DNA of 64,000 nt from Lacinutrix algicola (GCF_001418085.1 NZ_LIQH01000038.1:62001-126000); one strand, 5' to 3'; positions 9,170-18,975 are shown, counted from the first letter of the stretch. Translations and numbers: made by a program. The notes: a model not told the origin generated them from the letters alone.

Positions 9170-9354
9170 TTATTTTTTTTGAGGTTATAAAACGTCATGA
9201 ATCCCATAAATGAACCAAAAATTAGAGCATTAATTAAAAACCTCCATATTTTAAAATTTTCACCATCAGCATAGTCAAATCCAGCCATAATACTTGCGTA
9301 AACAATACCTCCAAATAGGCCGCCTGTTATTATAGATTTAATTTTTTTGGTCAT
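9166..9354 (-). CDS. Small two-helix membrane protein, unknown function
   Basis: A 62-residue ORF starting with ATG. It has a basic N-terminus (MTKKIK), a glycine-rich hydrophobic segment (about 7-24) and a second one (about 39-56), then a lysine-rich tail. This fits an inner-membrane hairpin. I recognise no family. Its stop overlaps the convergent CoA-transferase stop by 4 bp, and it may be co-transcribed with the small gene at 9384, since both are minus strand with a 29-bp gap. Confidence 0.55.
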   Translation of the reverse strand: MTKKIKSIITGGLFGGIVYASIMAGFDYADGENFKIWRFLINALIFGSFMGFMTFYNLKKNN

Positions 9355-9383
9355 GGTATTTTAAATATTTTAAAAGATAATTG

Positions 9384-9569
9384 TTAATCCTTGTCTTGGT
9401 CTTTATGTGCTTTAATAGTTAACACCATCGAGATTATTATTATTATTATTAATACACTTGATAATGTGGATAGCCAAAACCCACGGTTTATATCATTGGC
9501 CATTATATAATTTACAAGCAATAAAATGACACTTGCAATAATTACGACTAATGGAAGTGTCTTTTTCAT
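9384..9569 (-). CDS. Small two-helix membrane protein, unknown function
   Basis: A 61-residue ORF from ATG. MKKTLPLVVIIASVILLLVN forms the first membrane segment. A second hydrophobic stretch is about residues 33-52 and includes a run of six isoleucines, followed by a charged tail (KAHKDQDKD). No family recognised. It lies between the SMR exporter and the 62-residue membrane protein, all on the minus strand, so a small membrane-protein transcription unit is plausible. Confidence 0.55.
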   Translation of the reverse strand: MKKTLPLVVIIASVILLLVNYIMANDINRGFWLSTLSSVLIIIIIISMVLTIKAHKDQDKD

Positions 9570-9625
9570 TGTTCGATTATATTAAACGAAGCTAATGTTT
9601 CTTTTTTTAAATTGTTTTATATCCT

Positions 9626-9952
9626 TTATTTAGAAACTGCTTTTAGTCCTACAATTGAGATAATTAAAGTCGTCATGAAAAATAGTCGCCATATTGTTGC
9701 AGGTTCTTTAAAAATAAAAATACCAATTAACACAGTTCCTACAGCTCCAATTCCAGTCCAAACAGCATATGCTGTGCCAATAGGTAGTTCTTGTGTAGCT
9801 TTTAAAAGAAGAAGCATGCTAATTGCTAAACAAACAAAAAAGCCAATGTACCAATAGGTTGCTTCATTGCCTGTTGCTTCTTTAGCTTTACCAAGGCAAG
9901 CAGCAAAGGCGACTTCAAAAAGGCCAGCAATTACCAATAATATCCAATTCAT
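9626..9952 (-). CDS. Small multidrug resistance (SMR) family exporter, SugE/Gdx-like
   Basis: A 108-residue protein with four transmembrane helices. The essential SMR glutamate is E13 in GLFEVAFA, and the helix-3 motif AVWTGIGAVGTVLIG is present. The FEV context and WTGIGAVG resemble the SugE/Gdx subgroup, which exports guanidinium, more than EmrE. It works as an antiparallel dimer in the inner membrane, exchanging substrate for protons. The preceding 150 bp show no guanidine riboswitch, so substrate and regulation remain open. Confidence 0.88.
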   Translation of the reverse strand: MNWILLVIAGLFEVAFAACLGKAKEATGNEATYWYIGFFVCLAISMLLLLKATQELPIGTAYAVWTGIGAVGTVLIGIFIFKEPATIWRLFFMTTLIISIVGLKAVSK

Positions 9953-10105
9953 TAGTTATCAATTTCTTTATTTAGAAAAAGCATTTAAAGCATTCTCTGT
10001 TTCTTTTAAGTAATAGTAATTGTGCTTTTTTATTCTGAATAAACCAACTTTAGATATAGCGCTAAAAGTTATATTTTTGTAGAGCACTAGACTCATAGTA
10101 ATGAG

Positions 10106-12574
10106 TTAAAGACTAATACCAAACATAACTGCATCGTTAATAAAGCCACTTTGGTATGAGCGCACATAGTCTACACGTAGAAATCTAAATTTACCAAAAC
10201 CTATGTTATCTACACCAATTGAGTATTCCGAATACGGTTTATTATCTTGAGTAAATGCTGCTTTTGCACCTAAAATAAGATTAAAGTTAAGCTTATTAAT
10301 TAACGGAATCTTATTTAATATGTATCCATTAAAACGATATTCGGTATGTAATTCTGCATAGTTATCGTTTGTGCTTAGTCCATAATAAGGTAAGTTTTTA
10401 AAAGAATATAAATAAGAGCCATCTAGTTTTACATTGGTTTGGTTACCGTTAAAGTGATGGTAATCCATAAAAGCAATATTATCTGCATTTGCAAAAAGAC
10501 CTCCTTGTGCATTGTATTCAAATTCGCCTTTATTTCCAAGATCTATACGTTGTCTTAATCTGGCTTTAAACTGATCGAAATTATAATTAGAATCTGTAGC
10601 CGCAAAACCTTTTTCGTAACCTAAAGAAAGTGTTGGGTACTTGCTGTTAGAAATATTGTATTTGCCATCTGGATAGCTTAAATAATCTTGAGCAAAATTA
10701 ATTGTAGCATTTACATTAAGTTTTGCAATGTTGTGGGTGTTGAATGGCTTAGAGGTGAAATCGGTTTCGTCTAAAGGATTATTACTTGTGTAAATATCTC
10801 TAACTTCGTTAACCAATACGTAATCCGAATTATTGAATAAAGCTTTTCTGCGTTCGAAACCTAAAACAGAATTTAATCTAACACCATTAATAATTTCTTG
10901 GTAATATTGTCCTTGCACAAAACTTCTATCGTAAAGTTTCATATAATTGTCTTCAAAAAGAAGTGTGCTTACTAAGTTTTCTGTTTCAGAAATAGGGTTA
11001 GAGCTATTAAATTGTTCTATTTTTACACCTCCAGAAAGAGAAATAAAACGGTTGTTAATACTATTGAATTTATAGGTTGCATTAATTGTTCCGCGCAAGC
11101 GATCGTCTGCTTCTCCATAGTTAGCATCTCCAGAAACACTAAAATAACGTTTGTACTTGTCGTAATTTTTAGTGTAACGCATACCAAGAGTTCCGTTCCA
11201 GCCTTGTACAGTATTAAATGATATTTTCTCGATTGGAGAATCTATGCTAAAACGATAGTCTTTATGCGAGTTTTGGTAGCTGTAACCGCCTAAAATATTT
11301 CCTAATTTAAAAGTGTTGTGTTTTTTATCGATAGAGTCTAAATAAGGTTTAGATTCTTTAACCAATTGAATACTATCTTTTTTAAGGTAGTCTGTAGACT
11401 CTTCAGTAGTTAAAGGCACAGGACGTTTGGCATCCCAAAAAAGAGAGTCTTTTTTATTAGAATTTTCTTCGAAAGAAAGTATTTCTCTTGTAAAATGATT
11501 TTTGCTAAACTCTGGTGTAAAATCGTAATCGCTGTATACGGCTGTAAATCTACCTTCGCCTTTAAAACCAAAAAGACCATATTTAAAATCAATAGTTTGA
11601 GAGATTAATGCCCAAATTTTATCGGTTTCGGAATAAGAAAAGGTTTGTTTAAGTGTTAATAAATCTATAGGTGGAATTCCTGATCGTTTTCCTGTTATTG
11701 TAAGGTCTATTGCATAAACTAACCATTGGTCTTCAATAATGTAAATGTAACCTGAAAACGCAGCATCGTTATCGCGTTTTGGTGTAACTAATATTTTATT
11801 GATGAGGTTATTGTTATCATCGTAAAAAACACCTTCTAACTTATATTTGTAATAATTAAAGGCATAATCTGCAATTGGAGAAATAACATTGTTCTCAAGT
11901 TCTATAGTGTTTTTGTAGAAATTGTAATTTACATCTGTAGCATTGTTAAAACTAAATCCACTGGCATCACCACTAACTTTAGAGGCTAAAATTTTCTCTT
12001 TTAAACGTCTTGGTTTTTGGTATTCAATTTCCGAAATTGTTTCGGATAAATAAATAATACCACTTCTTGTAGAATCTAATTCAACATCTAGCATTTCGTC
12101 AACATCTTGTCCAAATACTTTTTTGGGAGCGTCTTTAATTTTTATAAGTCCGCGAGAATAGAAGTCAGCTTTATATTCGCTTAATTTTTCTAAAACACCT
12201 TCACGTTTAGCAATGGTATTTCTTATAATTTGATTTGCAGGATTTTCTTCGGAATTGATTACCACTTCACTTAGTGTAATATTTTCATCAATAAGCTTAG
12301 CATCTAAAACATATGGAAAAGACGTAATAGAAACCTCTTTTTTAAGTGTTTTAAAACCTAAATATTGAAAAACAATAGTGTAGTCTCCTGTTTTAGAGAT
12401 GTCTAAAGTGTAATTGCCTTCTTCATTTGTAGTTGTTCCTGTGTAAGTGTCATTTAAATAGACGTTAACAAAAGGAAGTGTTTCGGAAGTGTTAGAGGTT
12501 ACGTTTCCTGTAATTTGGGCAAATGAAAAATTTGCAATAATAAACGAAAAACAGAGTAGTTGGTATTTATTCAT
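10106..12574 (-). CDS. DUF5686 outer-membrane protein with carboxypeptidase-regulatory-like N-terminal domain
   Basis: An 822-residue exported protein. The signal peptide is MNKYQLLCFSFIIANFSFAQ. Residues about 21-105 form a CarboxypepD_reg-like beta-sandwich (ITGNVTSNTSETLPFVNVYL, EEGNYTLDIS). The rest has the alternating aromatic and polar pattern of an outer-membrane beta-barrel, ending in FG-I-S-L with a final Leu. This layout is widespread and conserved in Bacteroidota, but its function is unestablished. It is not a typical TonB receptor: no plug domain is apparent. It is separated from both neighbours by gaps over 100 bp. Confidence 0.82.
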   Translation of the reverse strand: MNKYQLLCFSFIIANFSFAQITGNVTSNTSETLPFVNVYLNDTYTGTTTNEEGNYTLDISKTGDYTIVFQYLGFKTLKKEVSITSFPYVLDAKLIDENITLSEVVINSEENPANQIIRNTIAKREGVLEKLSEYKADFYSRGLIKIKDAPKKVFGQDVDEMLDVELDSTRSGIIYLSETISEIEYQKPRRLKEKILASKVSGDASGFSFNNATDVNYNFYKNTIELENNVISPIADYAFNYYKYKLEGVFYDDNNNLINKILVTPKRDNDAAFSGYIYIIEDQWLVYAIDLTITGKRSGIPPIDLLTLKQTFSYSETDKIWALISQTIDFKYGLFGFKGEGRFTAVYSDYDFTPEFSKNHFTREILSFEENSNKKDSLFWDAKRPVPLTTEESTDYLKKDSIQLVKESKPYLDSIDKKHNTFKLGNILGGYSYQNSHKDYRFSIDSPIEKISFNTVQGWNGTLGMRYTKNYDKYKRYFSVSGDANYGEADDRLRGTINATYKFNSINNRFISLSGGVKIEQFNSSNPISETENLVSTLLFEDNYMKLYDRSFVQGQYYQEIINGVRLNSVLGFERRKALFNNSDYVLVNEVRDIYTSNNPLDETDFTSKPFNTHNIAKLNVNATINFAQDYLSYPDGKYNISNSKYPTLSLGYEKGFAATDSNYNFDQFKARLRQRIDLGNKGEFEYNAQGGLFANADNIAFMDYHHFNGNQTNVKLDGSYLYSFKNLPYYGLSTNDNYAELHTEYRFNGYILNKIPLINKLNFNLILGAKAAFTQDNKPYSEYSIGVDNIGFGKFRFLRVDYVRSYQSGFINDAVMFGISL

Positions 12575-12685
12575 ACTTAAAGGTTGGTTTTATTACTATA
12601 GACGCAATTTTTTGTAAAATGGTTGCCTGTAGATTAACCAAACTTAAATAAAATAAACAATTAAGGTTTTAGTTTTAACGCAATT

Positions 12686-14311
12686 TTAATTAATTACTAA
12701 TTTTTTTGTAGTTGTAGTGTTATTCGTTTTTACCGTTACTAAGTATAATCCTTTAGATAGATTGTTAACAGAAACACTATTATTGCTTTTGGTTAAATTA
12801 GTAGTAAACACTTGCTGTCCTAATAAATTATGAATTTCTAAATTTGCCGTTTTATTAAAACTATTTAAGTTAATGTTTAAAACACCATTAGTCGGATTTG
12901 GATACATTATAAAATTTGAAATACTTTTAGAATCGATACTCAAGGTGTTGTCTAAAGTGAGCATAGCGGCTTGCATATTTGGAAATGGACCAACGTTATT
13001 ACCTGGCCCTTGCGGAATAGCAGTATTAACCATTAAAGTTCTTAATTCTTGAGAGGTTAAATAGTTTCCTGTTTGTGCTAGCGCATAAGACTGGAGAACA
13101 GCTGTAAAACCACCTGTTAATGCAGTTGCACAACTTGTAGAATTAAAAGACTTGTAGCCTTGGTTGAAATCGTTACCAAAATATAAGCTATTTGGTTCGC
13201 TTCCAGGTGCATAATATATATACCCCCAAGAATGAACATTGACGCGCGAACCATAAGTTGAAGTAGAGCCTGGAGAATGATATGTATTAATACTTCCTGA
13301 TCCAACTATTATAGCACCACTGTCTCCTCTTCCATGGTAGCTGTTGTAAAAAGGGTCGTCTAAGTCTTCACTTCCATTTCCTGCTGCTGCAACTATTACA
13401 ATACCTGCATCTGTGGCCGCTTTTGTAAGATCCCAAATGGCTTGTTCGTATTCTGCGGGAACAAAATGATCATTTTGCCCATAAGTTTGCATTTCGTAAA
13501 TAATTAGATCTCCAGCAGTAGAATTTGCAATAGCGTTAGAAGTTGCTAAAACGCGATTATAATCATATTCTTCTGTCCATTCTGGATATAAAACATATTC
13601 GTTTGCACCATGTGCTATACCGCTTGTTCCATAGGTTCCTTTATTTGCGAAAATAATGCCGGCAACGCTAGTACCGTGCTCTGCATAACTAGTATTTATA
13701 ACACTAGCGTTTATGGTAGTGTTAGGAGGAAGAGAAGTATTGGTGTGATCTAACTCTTCATGGTTTAGGTTTACACCATATTCAATTGCTCTAATATTTA
13801 TTCCTGCTCCATTAACGCCATTGTTCCATGCATACCTTATATTATGACCAGGGTTAGATTCTATGTAACCTTGAGTACTTTCTAAATCATCTGTTATAGG
13901 AGCAATATCATGTGGAGGTTGTATAGGCGTCGTGATTGCGCTATATGCGTAAAGTAATTGGTTGGTATTTTTTAAGGTTTCAAGAAAAGATTCTCTTTCA
14001 GATTCTGTAAAAAGACCTTCTATTCTAAAGGTGTTTTTTAAAGTGAAATTGGTTTTAGACAACCGACTTAGGTTTTTAATCTGAGCTTTTGTAAACCCGT
14101 ATGCGTTTTTTATTTCAAACGTATAGTTTGCGTTTAAATTAACTAATTCAGAATAGTTTAAAACTTCTTTTGGTGAAGAGAATTCTAATTCAGAATCTAA
14201 TTTAAAGTAGAAACGAGCAAATTCCTTATTGGTTTGTGCGCAAACGCTTAATGCTGAAAAAAATACAATTAGACCCAAAAGAATATGTGTTTTATTAAGA
14301 ATCTTTATCAT
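12686..14311 (-). CDS. S8 subtilisin-like serine peptidase homologue with T9SS sorting domain
   Basis: A 541-residue secreted protein with a signal peptide (about 1-25), a propeptide-like region to about 130 and a subtilase domain at about 140-450. H212 (AEHGTSVAG), N312 (AAAGNG) and S393 (STSCATA) match the catalytic His, oxyanion Asn and nucleophile. The position expected for the catalytic Asp is E177 (AIEYGV instead of xxDTGV). The last 75 residues are a type A T9SS sorting domain (MYPNPTNG ... KGLYLVTV ... KKLVIN). It may be a secreted peptidase of a Glu-variant subgroup or a weakened homologue. It is 12 bp downstream of smpB. Confidence 0.88.
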   Translation of the reverse strand: MIKILNKTHILLGLIVFFSALSVCAQTNKEFARFYFKLDSELEFSSPKEVLNYSELVNLNANYTFEIKNAYGFTKAQIKNLSRLSKTNFTLKNTFRIEGLFTESERESFLETLKNTNQLLYAYSAITTPIQPPHDIAPITDDLESTQGYIESNPGHNIRYAWNNGVNGAGINIRAIEYGVNLNHEELDHTNTSLPPNTTINASVINTSYAEHGTSVAGIIFANKGTYGTSGIAHGANEYVLYPEWTEEYDYNRVLATSNAIANSTAGDLIIYEMQTYGQNDHFVPAEYEQAIWDLTKAATDAGIVIVAAAGNGSEDLDDPFYNSYHGRGDSGAIIVGSGSINTYHSPGSTSTYGSRVNVHSWGYIYYAPGSEPNSLYFGNDFNQGYKSFNSTSCATALTGGFTAVLQSYALAQTGNYLTSQELRTLMVNTAIPQGPGNNVGPFPNMQAAMLTLDNTLSIDSKSISNFIMYPNPTNGVLNINLNSFNKTANLEIHNLLGQQVFTTNLTKSNNSVSVNNLSKGLYLVTVKTNNTTTTKKLVIN

Positions 14312-14323
14312 ATTTTTATTTTT

Positions 14324-14785
14324 TTAGTTATTATGATCTTTTTTTATTCGAGCTAAATCACGTTTGTTATCACGATCTTTCATTGTTTCACGCTTATCGT
14401 ATAACTTTTTACCTTTCGCTAAAGCGATGTCTAGTTTAGCAAATCCTTTTTCATTTAGAAATAAACGTAGCGGAATAATAGTTAATCCAGAATTTGTAAC
14501 TTCTTTTTCAAGTTTTTTTAATTCTTTCTTATTTAATAGAAGTTTACGTTCTGCTTTAGGTGCATGGTTGTAGTAGTTACCATAAACATATTCTTGTATG
14601 GTCATGTTAATTACAAACAACTCGTTTTGTTCGTTAAATTCACAAAAGCTTTCGGCAATAGAAGCTTTACTATCGCGAATAGACTTAATCTCTGTTCCTG
14701 TTAAAACAATTCCAGCAGTGTATTTGTCTAATATTTCGTATTGAAATCTAGCCTTCTTGTTTAGTATGTTTACTTTTTTCTGCAT
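14324..14785 (-). CDS. smpB: SsrA-binding protein SmpB
   Basis: A 153-residue protein of normal length. It binds tmRNA and brings it to stalled ribosomes for trans-translation. Family features are visible: [20 protein letters not shown], the GTEIKSIR stretch, [11 protein letters not shown], and the basic C-terminal tail after [16 protein letters not shown] that enters the ribosomal decoding centre. It lies 43 bp downstream of the GNAT gene and just upstream of the subtilase-like gene. No tmRNA gene is in the window. Confidence 0.95.
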   Translation of the reverse strand: MQKKVNILNKKARFQYEILDKYTAGIVLTGTEIKSIRDSKASIAESFCEFNEQNELFVINMTIQEYVYGNYYNHAPKAERKLLLNKKELKKLEKEVTNSGLTIIPLRLFLNEKGFAKLDIALAKGKKLYDKRETMKDRDNKRDLARIKKDHNN

Positions 14786-14828
14786 TATGATACAAAACTA
14801 ATCATTTTTAACTGTTTTAAAAGAAATA

Positions 14829-15362
14829 TTATATTTCCTTACTCATTATTAACATTCCTTTTAATGGCTTGTGTAGTAAATCGAAATCTAAACTTGTTTT
14901 GCCTGTTATTTTAAAATGGTTTTTTGTGTAGAATTTTACAGCCTGTTCCTGTGTGTCCATAGCTTTTAACCATAAAAAGGTATTGTTATTTGCTTTCGCT
15001 CTTGTTTTAATCCATTTAAAAATAGTTTTAGCAACTCCTTTTCCTTGGGCTTCAACACCTAAATAAATTCTATGAATATATGTTCCAGTTTTAAGATTGT
15101 TTAAAGGCTCATTAAACTGTATTCTGAAAATACCTACTGGATTATTTTTATAAATTACAAAATAGTATTCTGCATTTTTTTCTAATAATTCTTTTTGTAA
15201 ATGCTCAAGGTTGTAAAAGGTATCGAAATAAAAACTACAATCTTCATTTTTCCATAAATGTTTGTAGGCAGGAGGATAAATACGCTGTATTAGATCGACT
15301 AAATTTATAGGCGAGCCTATGGTTACTGTTTCTAATTGTACGTTTTTATTAAGATTAATCAA
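14829..15362 (-). CDS. GNAT family N-acetyltransferase
   Basis: A 177-residue GCN5-related acetyltransferase. The acetyl-CoA loop is LGVEAQGKGVAKTIFKWI (R/QxxGxG/A form) and the C-terminal AVKFYTKNHFKITGK is the usual beta-7 region. The substrate is not evident. Its start overlaps the stop of the upstream histidine phosphatase gene by 8 bp, implying translational coupling in the deoC-deoD-phosphatase-GNAT-smpB run. Confidence 0.87.
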   Translation of the reverse strand: MINLNKNVQLETVTIGSPINLVDLIQRIYPPAYKHLWKNEDCSFYFDTFYNLEHLQKELLEKNAEYYFVIYKNNPVGIFRIQFNEPLNNLKTGTYIHRIYLGVEAQGKGVAKTIFKWIKTRAKANNNTFLWLKAMDTQEQAVKFYTKNHFKITGKTSLDFDLLHKPLKGMLIMSKEI

Positions 15363-15870
15363 TATTAGTTACTTTAGAGGAGATGTTATTATCCTGTATA
15401 GTGACAGTAAAAAGTTTACTGTTAATGGTTTCATCTATAGACTCGTATTTTTCTTCACCAATAATTTTATTTACAAATGCAGGAGTTGTGTTACTATGTC
15501 CAACAATTAAAACAGTTTTGTTTTTAGTATCGTCTAAAAAGGTTTTAAGATCTAAAGTCTTAGGGTTGTAAGGTGTAATCTCAATGTCTTTATCCATTGC
15601 TGTTGGTAAAGCAGTTTCGATTGTACGTATATAATCCGTGCTATAAATAGCATCTAAATGAATGTTTTTGAAATGATTTGACCATCTTTTTGCTCTTTCC
15701 AGACCTTTTACTATCAAATTAGGGTTTTGGTTATTAGCATCGCTTTTGTCCTTTTCGGCATGACGAATAAGGTAATAAGTGGTTGTTTCTTCATTTATTT
15801 TTGTTTCTTTTTTAGTCTTAGCACAAGACAAAGTGATAACAAGAATAAAGGATAATAGAAGGTTTTTCAT
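15355..15870 (-). CDS. Histidine phosphatase family (SixA/phosphoglycerate-mutase-like) lipoprotein
   Basis: The phosphohistidine motif LIRHAEK, the second catalytic histidine in VLIVGHSNTTP and the arginine in YSTDYIRTIET mark a branch-1 histidine phosphatase. I start it at ATG 15870 (171 residues) rather than the ATG 21 bp upstream. This gives the signal MKNLLLSFILVITLSCAK with a lipobox Cys and avoids overlap with deoD. It is therefore a periplasmic or outer-membrane lipoprotein, with substrate unknown. It is 13 bp after deoD. Confidence 0.83.
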   Translation of the reverse strand: MKNLLLSFILVITLSCAKTKKETKINEETTTYYLIRHAEKDKSDANNQNPNLIVKGLERAKRWSNHFKNIHLDAIYSTDYIRTIETALPTAMDKDIEITPYNPKTLDLKTFLDDTKNKTVLIVGHSNTTPAFVNKIIGEEKYESIDETINSKLFTVTIQDNNISSKVTNID

Positions 15871-15883
15871 AAAACAAATATTT

Positions 15884-16582
15884 TTAGGCAAGATCTAATG
15901 CAATTTCAATCATCCTTTTAAAAGTGGTTTCTCTTTCTTTGCTAGTTGTAGATTCTCCGGTAACTAAAGAATCTGAGATCGTAAGTAGTGTTAATGCGTT
16001 TACGTTGTGCTTTGCGGCAACTGTATATAATCCTGCAGTTTCCATCTCTACACAAAGTACTCCAAATTTACTCCATTTTTTATAAGATTCGAAATCATCT
16101 GCATAAAATTCGTCACTAGTAAATACGTTTCCGGCTTTAACAGGTATGTTTTTAGCTTTTGCGGCTTCAACAGCTTTTTGAAATAATTCAAAATTTGCAG
16201 TAGGAGCGTAGTCTGCACCACCAAAACGTAATTCGTTTACTCCAGAGTTAGAAGAAGCTGCCATTGCCAAAACCACATCTCTAATTTTTATATGTTTTTG
16301 GTAAGAACCAGCACTACCAACACGAATAAGGTTTTTAACACCAAACTGTGTAATTAATTCATGAGTATAAATAGAAATACTTGGTACACCCATTCCTGTT
16401 CCCATAACTGAAACACGTTTACCTTGGTAAGTACCTGTGTAACCAAGCATACCTCTAATTTCGTTAAAGCATACTGGGTTTTCTAAAAAGGTTTCGGCAA
16501 TCCATTTTGCTCTTAAAGGATCTCCTGGTAATAAAATTGTTTCTGCGATATCGCCTTTTTGGGCTCCAATGTGTATGCTCAT
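15884..16582 (-). CDS. deoD: Purine-nucleoside phosphorylase (DeoD type)
   Basis: A 232-residue trimeric/hexameric-type PNP that splits purine (deoxy)ribonucleosides with phosphate. Visible family elements are [11 protein letters not shown] at the N-terminus, the phosphate-binding [10 protein letters not shown], the MGTGMGVPS loop, VGSAGSY, and the ribose and base-binding VEMETAGLY and TISDSL. It sits 10 bp downstream of deoC, giving a nucleoside-salvage pair: PNP releases (deoxy)ribose-1-phosphate, and DeoC cleaves deoxyribose-5-phosphate after isomerisation. No phosphopentomutase is seen here. Confidence 0.95.
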   Translation of the reverse strand: MSIHIGAQKGDIAETILLPGDPLRAKWIAETFLENPVCFNEIRGMLGYTGTYQGKRVSVMGTGMGVPSISIYTHELITQFGVKNLIRVGSAGSYQKHIKIRDVVLAMAASSNSGVNELRFGGADYAPTANFELFQKAVEAAKAKNIPVKAGNVFTSDEFYADDFESYKKWSKFGVLCVEMETAGLYTVAAKHNVNALTLLTISDSLVTGESTTSKERETTFKRMIEIALDLA

Positions 16583-16592
16583 TTTGTTATGT

Positions 16593-17261
16593 TTAATAAT
16601 TTTTTTCTTCGGAAGAACCTCCCGTTACAATGGCAATTCCGTTAGATGTTCCTATTCTTTCAACACCAAGATTAATATACTCTAATGCTGTTTTTGTATC
16701 TCTAATACCACCCGAAGCTTTTATTTTGGTAACGGAATCTCCAATAACACTCTTCATTAACTTTACATCGTTTAATGTTGCGCCTCTAGTTCCAAATCCT
16801 GTAGAGGTTTTAATAAAATTGGCGCCAGAATTTATAGCAAGTTCACTTGCTTTAATAATCTCAATTTCTTCTAAATAGCATGTTTCTAGAATAACTTTAA
16901 GCGTATTTTTGGGCATTTCGTTTTTTACGGCTTCAATATCTTTCGAAACAGCATCAAAAGCTTTGCTTTTTAGAAGTCCAATATTTAAAACCATATCAAT
17001 TTCATCTGCTTCATCGAGTAAAGCTTGTTTGGTTTCGTGAACTTTAGCATTAGTGCTCATAGCTCCTAAAGGAAAGCCAATAACACTACAGATTTTTATA
17101 TCTGTGTTTTTTAATTCTGCTTTAGCTAAAGCAACATAACAAGAGTTTACGCAAACGGAAAAGAAATTATGTGTTTTGGCTTCGTTACAAAGTTTAATAA
17201 TATCACTCTTTGTTGCGGTCGCTTTTAAAAGCGTGTGGTCTATGTATTTGTTTAACTCCAT
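16593..17261 (-). CDS. deoC: Deoxyribose-phosphate aldolase
   Basis: A 222-residue class I aldolase that splits 2-deoxyribose-5-phosphate into acetaldehyde and glyceraldehyde-3-phosphate. The Schiff-base lysine is K151 in FIKTSTGF, the second active-site lysine is K181 in KIKASGGIR, and EIDMVLNIG supplies the acidic partner near 87-89. It is the first gene of the deoC-deoD unit. It is divergent from mqo over an 83-bp gap that contains a 14-bp palindrome. Confidence 0.95.
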   Translation of the reverse strand: MELNKYIDHTLLKATATKSDIIKLCNEAKTHNFFSVCVNSCYVALAKAELKNTDIKICSVIGFPLGAMSTNAKVHETKQALLDEADEIDMVLNIGLLKSKAFDAVSKDIEAVKNEMPKNTLKVILETCYLEEIEIIKASELAINSGANFIKTSTGFGTRGATLNDVKLMKSVIGDSVTKIKASGGIRDTKTALEYINLGVERIGTSNGIAIVTGGSSEEKNY

Positions 17262-17296
17262 AGAATCAAATTTACTGTTTTTATAAAAGTGATATC

Positions 17297-17310
17297 ATGA
17301 CATTTGTCAT
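17297..17310. promoter_or_regulatory. Palindromic operator candidate between deoC and mqo
   Basis: The sequence ATGACATTTGTCAT is an inverted repeat (ATGAC-N4-GTCAT). It sits 35 bp before the mqo start and 36 bp before the divergent deoC start. The 5-4-5 geometry resembles sites of the CRP/FNR superfamily, but I infer the regulator only from geometry. A close relative occurs at 21785-21798. Confidence 0.4.
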
Positions 17311-17344
17311 AAAAGTATATCTTTATACCATATAACTATTTTAG

Positions 17345-18817
17345 ATGGACATCAATAAAGATTACGATTTAGTATGCGTAGGAGCAGGAATTATGAGTGC
17401 AACATTGGCATTAATGGTAAAGCTTGTTAAGCCAGAAATTAATATTTTAATTTTAGAGCGTTTAAGTAAACCTGCTCAAGAGAGTTCTGCTGCGTGGAAT
17501 AATGCAGGAACAGGACATTCTGCTTTATGCGAGTTAAATTATACGCCAGAAAAAGAAGATACTGTAGATTGCTCTAAAGCCTATAAAATTTGCACTCAGT
17601 TCGAATTGTCTAAACAATTTTGGAGTTTTTTAGTTGAAGAGAATTTAATTGAAGATCCTAAAGACTTTATAAATCCGGTGCCACATCATAGTTGGGTTAC
17701 AGGAAAAGATAATGTTACTTTTTTGAAGAAAAGATTCGAGGTCTTAAAAGATCATTTTATGTTTGAAGGTATGGAGTTTACAGATTCTTTAGAGAAAATG
17801 AAAGCATGGTTCCCGTTAATTACAAATAATAGAAGTGAAGATGAGGTAATGGCTGCTACACGTATAGAGCGTGGTGCAGAAATGAATTTTGGTTCTTTAA
17901 CCGAAAAGTTGTTTCATATTCTAGAGACTAAATACAATACACCTGTGCACTGTAATGAAGAGGTTTTAGATATTGATCCAGACGATGATATTGAGTGGTC
18001 TGTTGAGGTGAAAAATACAATAACAGGAAAGAAACAATTATTCGATGCTGAACATGTATTTATTGGAGCAGGAGGTGGAAGCTTGTTATTATTACAAAAA
18101 GTTGAAATTGAAGAGAAAGAAGGTTATGGTGGTTTTCCAGTAAGTGGAGAATGGTTAGTTTGTAAAAATGAAGATTTAGTAAACCAGCATTTAGGAAAAG
18201 TATATAGTAAAGCCGGGCCAAACGATCCTCCAATGTCGACACCACATTTAGATACGCGTTTTATAGATGGTAAACGACAATTAATGTTTGGGCCTTACGC
18301 GGGTTTTAGTCCTAAGTTTTTAAAAGAAGGATCGACTTTAGATTTGTTTAAATCTATAAAAGCAGACAATATAAAACCAATGTTAAGTGCCTTTTGGGAC
18401 AATTTACCACTTACTAAATATCTTATTGAGCAAGTAACATCGTCTCATGAAGATAGAATGAACGATTTACGAAAGTTTGTAAAAGATGCAAATAGTGAAG
18501 ATTGGGGACTTTTAGTGGCTGGACAACGCGTTCAGATTATTAAAAAAGACGAATATGAAGGCGGAAAACTACAATTTGGAACAGAGGTAGTAAAAAGTAA
18601 AGACGGAAGTATTACTTGTTTGTTGGGTGCTTCGCCTGGAGCTTCAACTGCAACACATGTAATGTTAGAGGTTTTTGAAATTGCTTTTCCAGAAATTGTA
18701 AATTCTGAAGAAGGAAAACGAAAATTAGAAAAAATTGTACCTATGTGGAAAGCAGAAATGAATGCTGAATTGTTTAAAAATACAATTGAAAATTCAGCGA
18801 AAGCTTTAGAGTTGTAA
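17345..18817 (+). CDS. mqo: Malate:quinone oxidoreductase
   Basis: A 490-residue FAD-dependent membrane-associated enzyme that oxidises malate to oxaloacetate and passes electrons to quinone. The N-terminal FAD fold has VGAGIMSATLA (12-22). Family stretches include SSAAWNNAGTGHSALCELNY, VPHHSWVTGKDN, ERGAEMNFGSLT, FIGAGGGSLLLLQK and FGPYAGFSPKFL. The length is normal. It is monocistronic, closed by a hairpin terminator just after the stop, and is divergent from deoC. Confidence 0.96.
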   Translation: MDINKDYDLVCVGAGIMSATLALMVKLVKPEINILILERLSKPAQESSAAWNNAGTGHSALCELNYTPEKEDTVDCSKAYKICTQFELSKQFWSFLVEENLIEDPKDFINPVPHHSWVTGKDNVTFLKKRFEVLKDHFMFEGMEFTDSLEKMKAWFPLITNNRSEDEVMAATRIERGAEMNFGSLTEKLFHILETKYNTPVHCNEEVLDIDPDDDIEWSVEVKNTITGKKQLFDAEHVFIGAGGGSLLLLQKVEIEEKEGYGGFPVSGEWLVCKNEDLVNQHLGKVYSKAGPNDPPMSTPHLDTRFIDGKRQLMFGPYAGFSPKFLKEGSTLDLFKSIKADNIKPMLSAFWDNLPLTKYLIEQVTSSHEDRMNDLRKFVKDANSEDWGLLVAGQRVQIIKKDEYEGGKLQFGTEVVKSKDGSITCLLGASPGASTATHVMLEVFEIAFPEIVNSEEGKRKLEKIVPMWKAEMNAELFKNTIENSAKALEL

Positions 18818-18820
18818 AAT

Positions 18821-18862
18821 AAAAAAGCGACACTAAACTTTACGTTTCATGTCGCTTTTTCA
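18821..18862 (+). terminator. Rho-independent terminator after mqo
   Basis: AAAAAGCGAC pairs with GTCGCTTTTT across a 19-nt loop that has a small inner AAAC/GTTT pairing, ending in a T run. It starts 4 bp after the mqo stop. Confidence 0.85.
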
Positions 18863-18975
18863 AACTAACTAACCATTGTCTTAAAAACGAACTTATTCTT
18901 CGTTTATTTTAGTATTATTTTGATTTAACAATACTTTGTGATTTTAAGCTAAACTTGTTTGGCTTTTCTTATTTT

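Noticed and set aside
9953-10105. Possible guanidine riboswitch before the SMR exporter
   Set aside because: SugE/Gdx genes are often riboswitch-controlled, so I looked; none of the conserved guanidine-I, -II or -III sequence elements is present in this 153-bp AT-rich gap.
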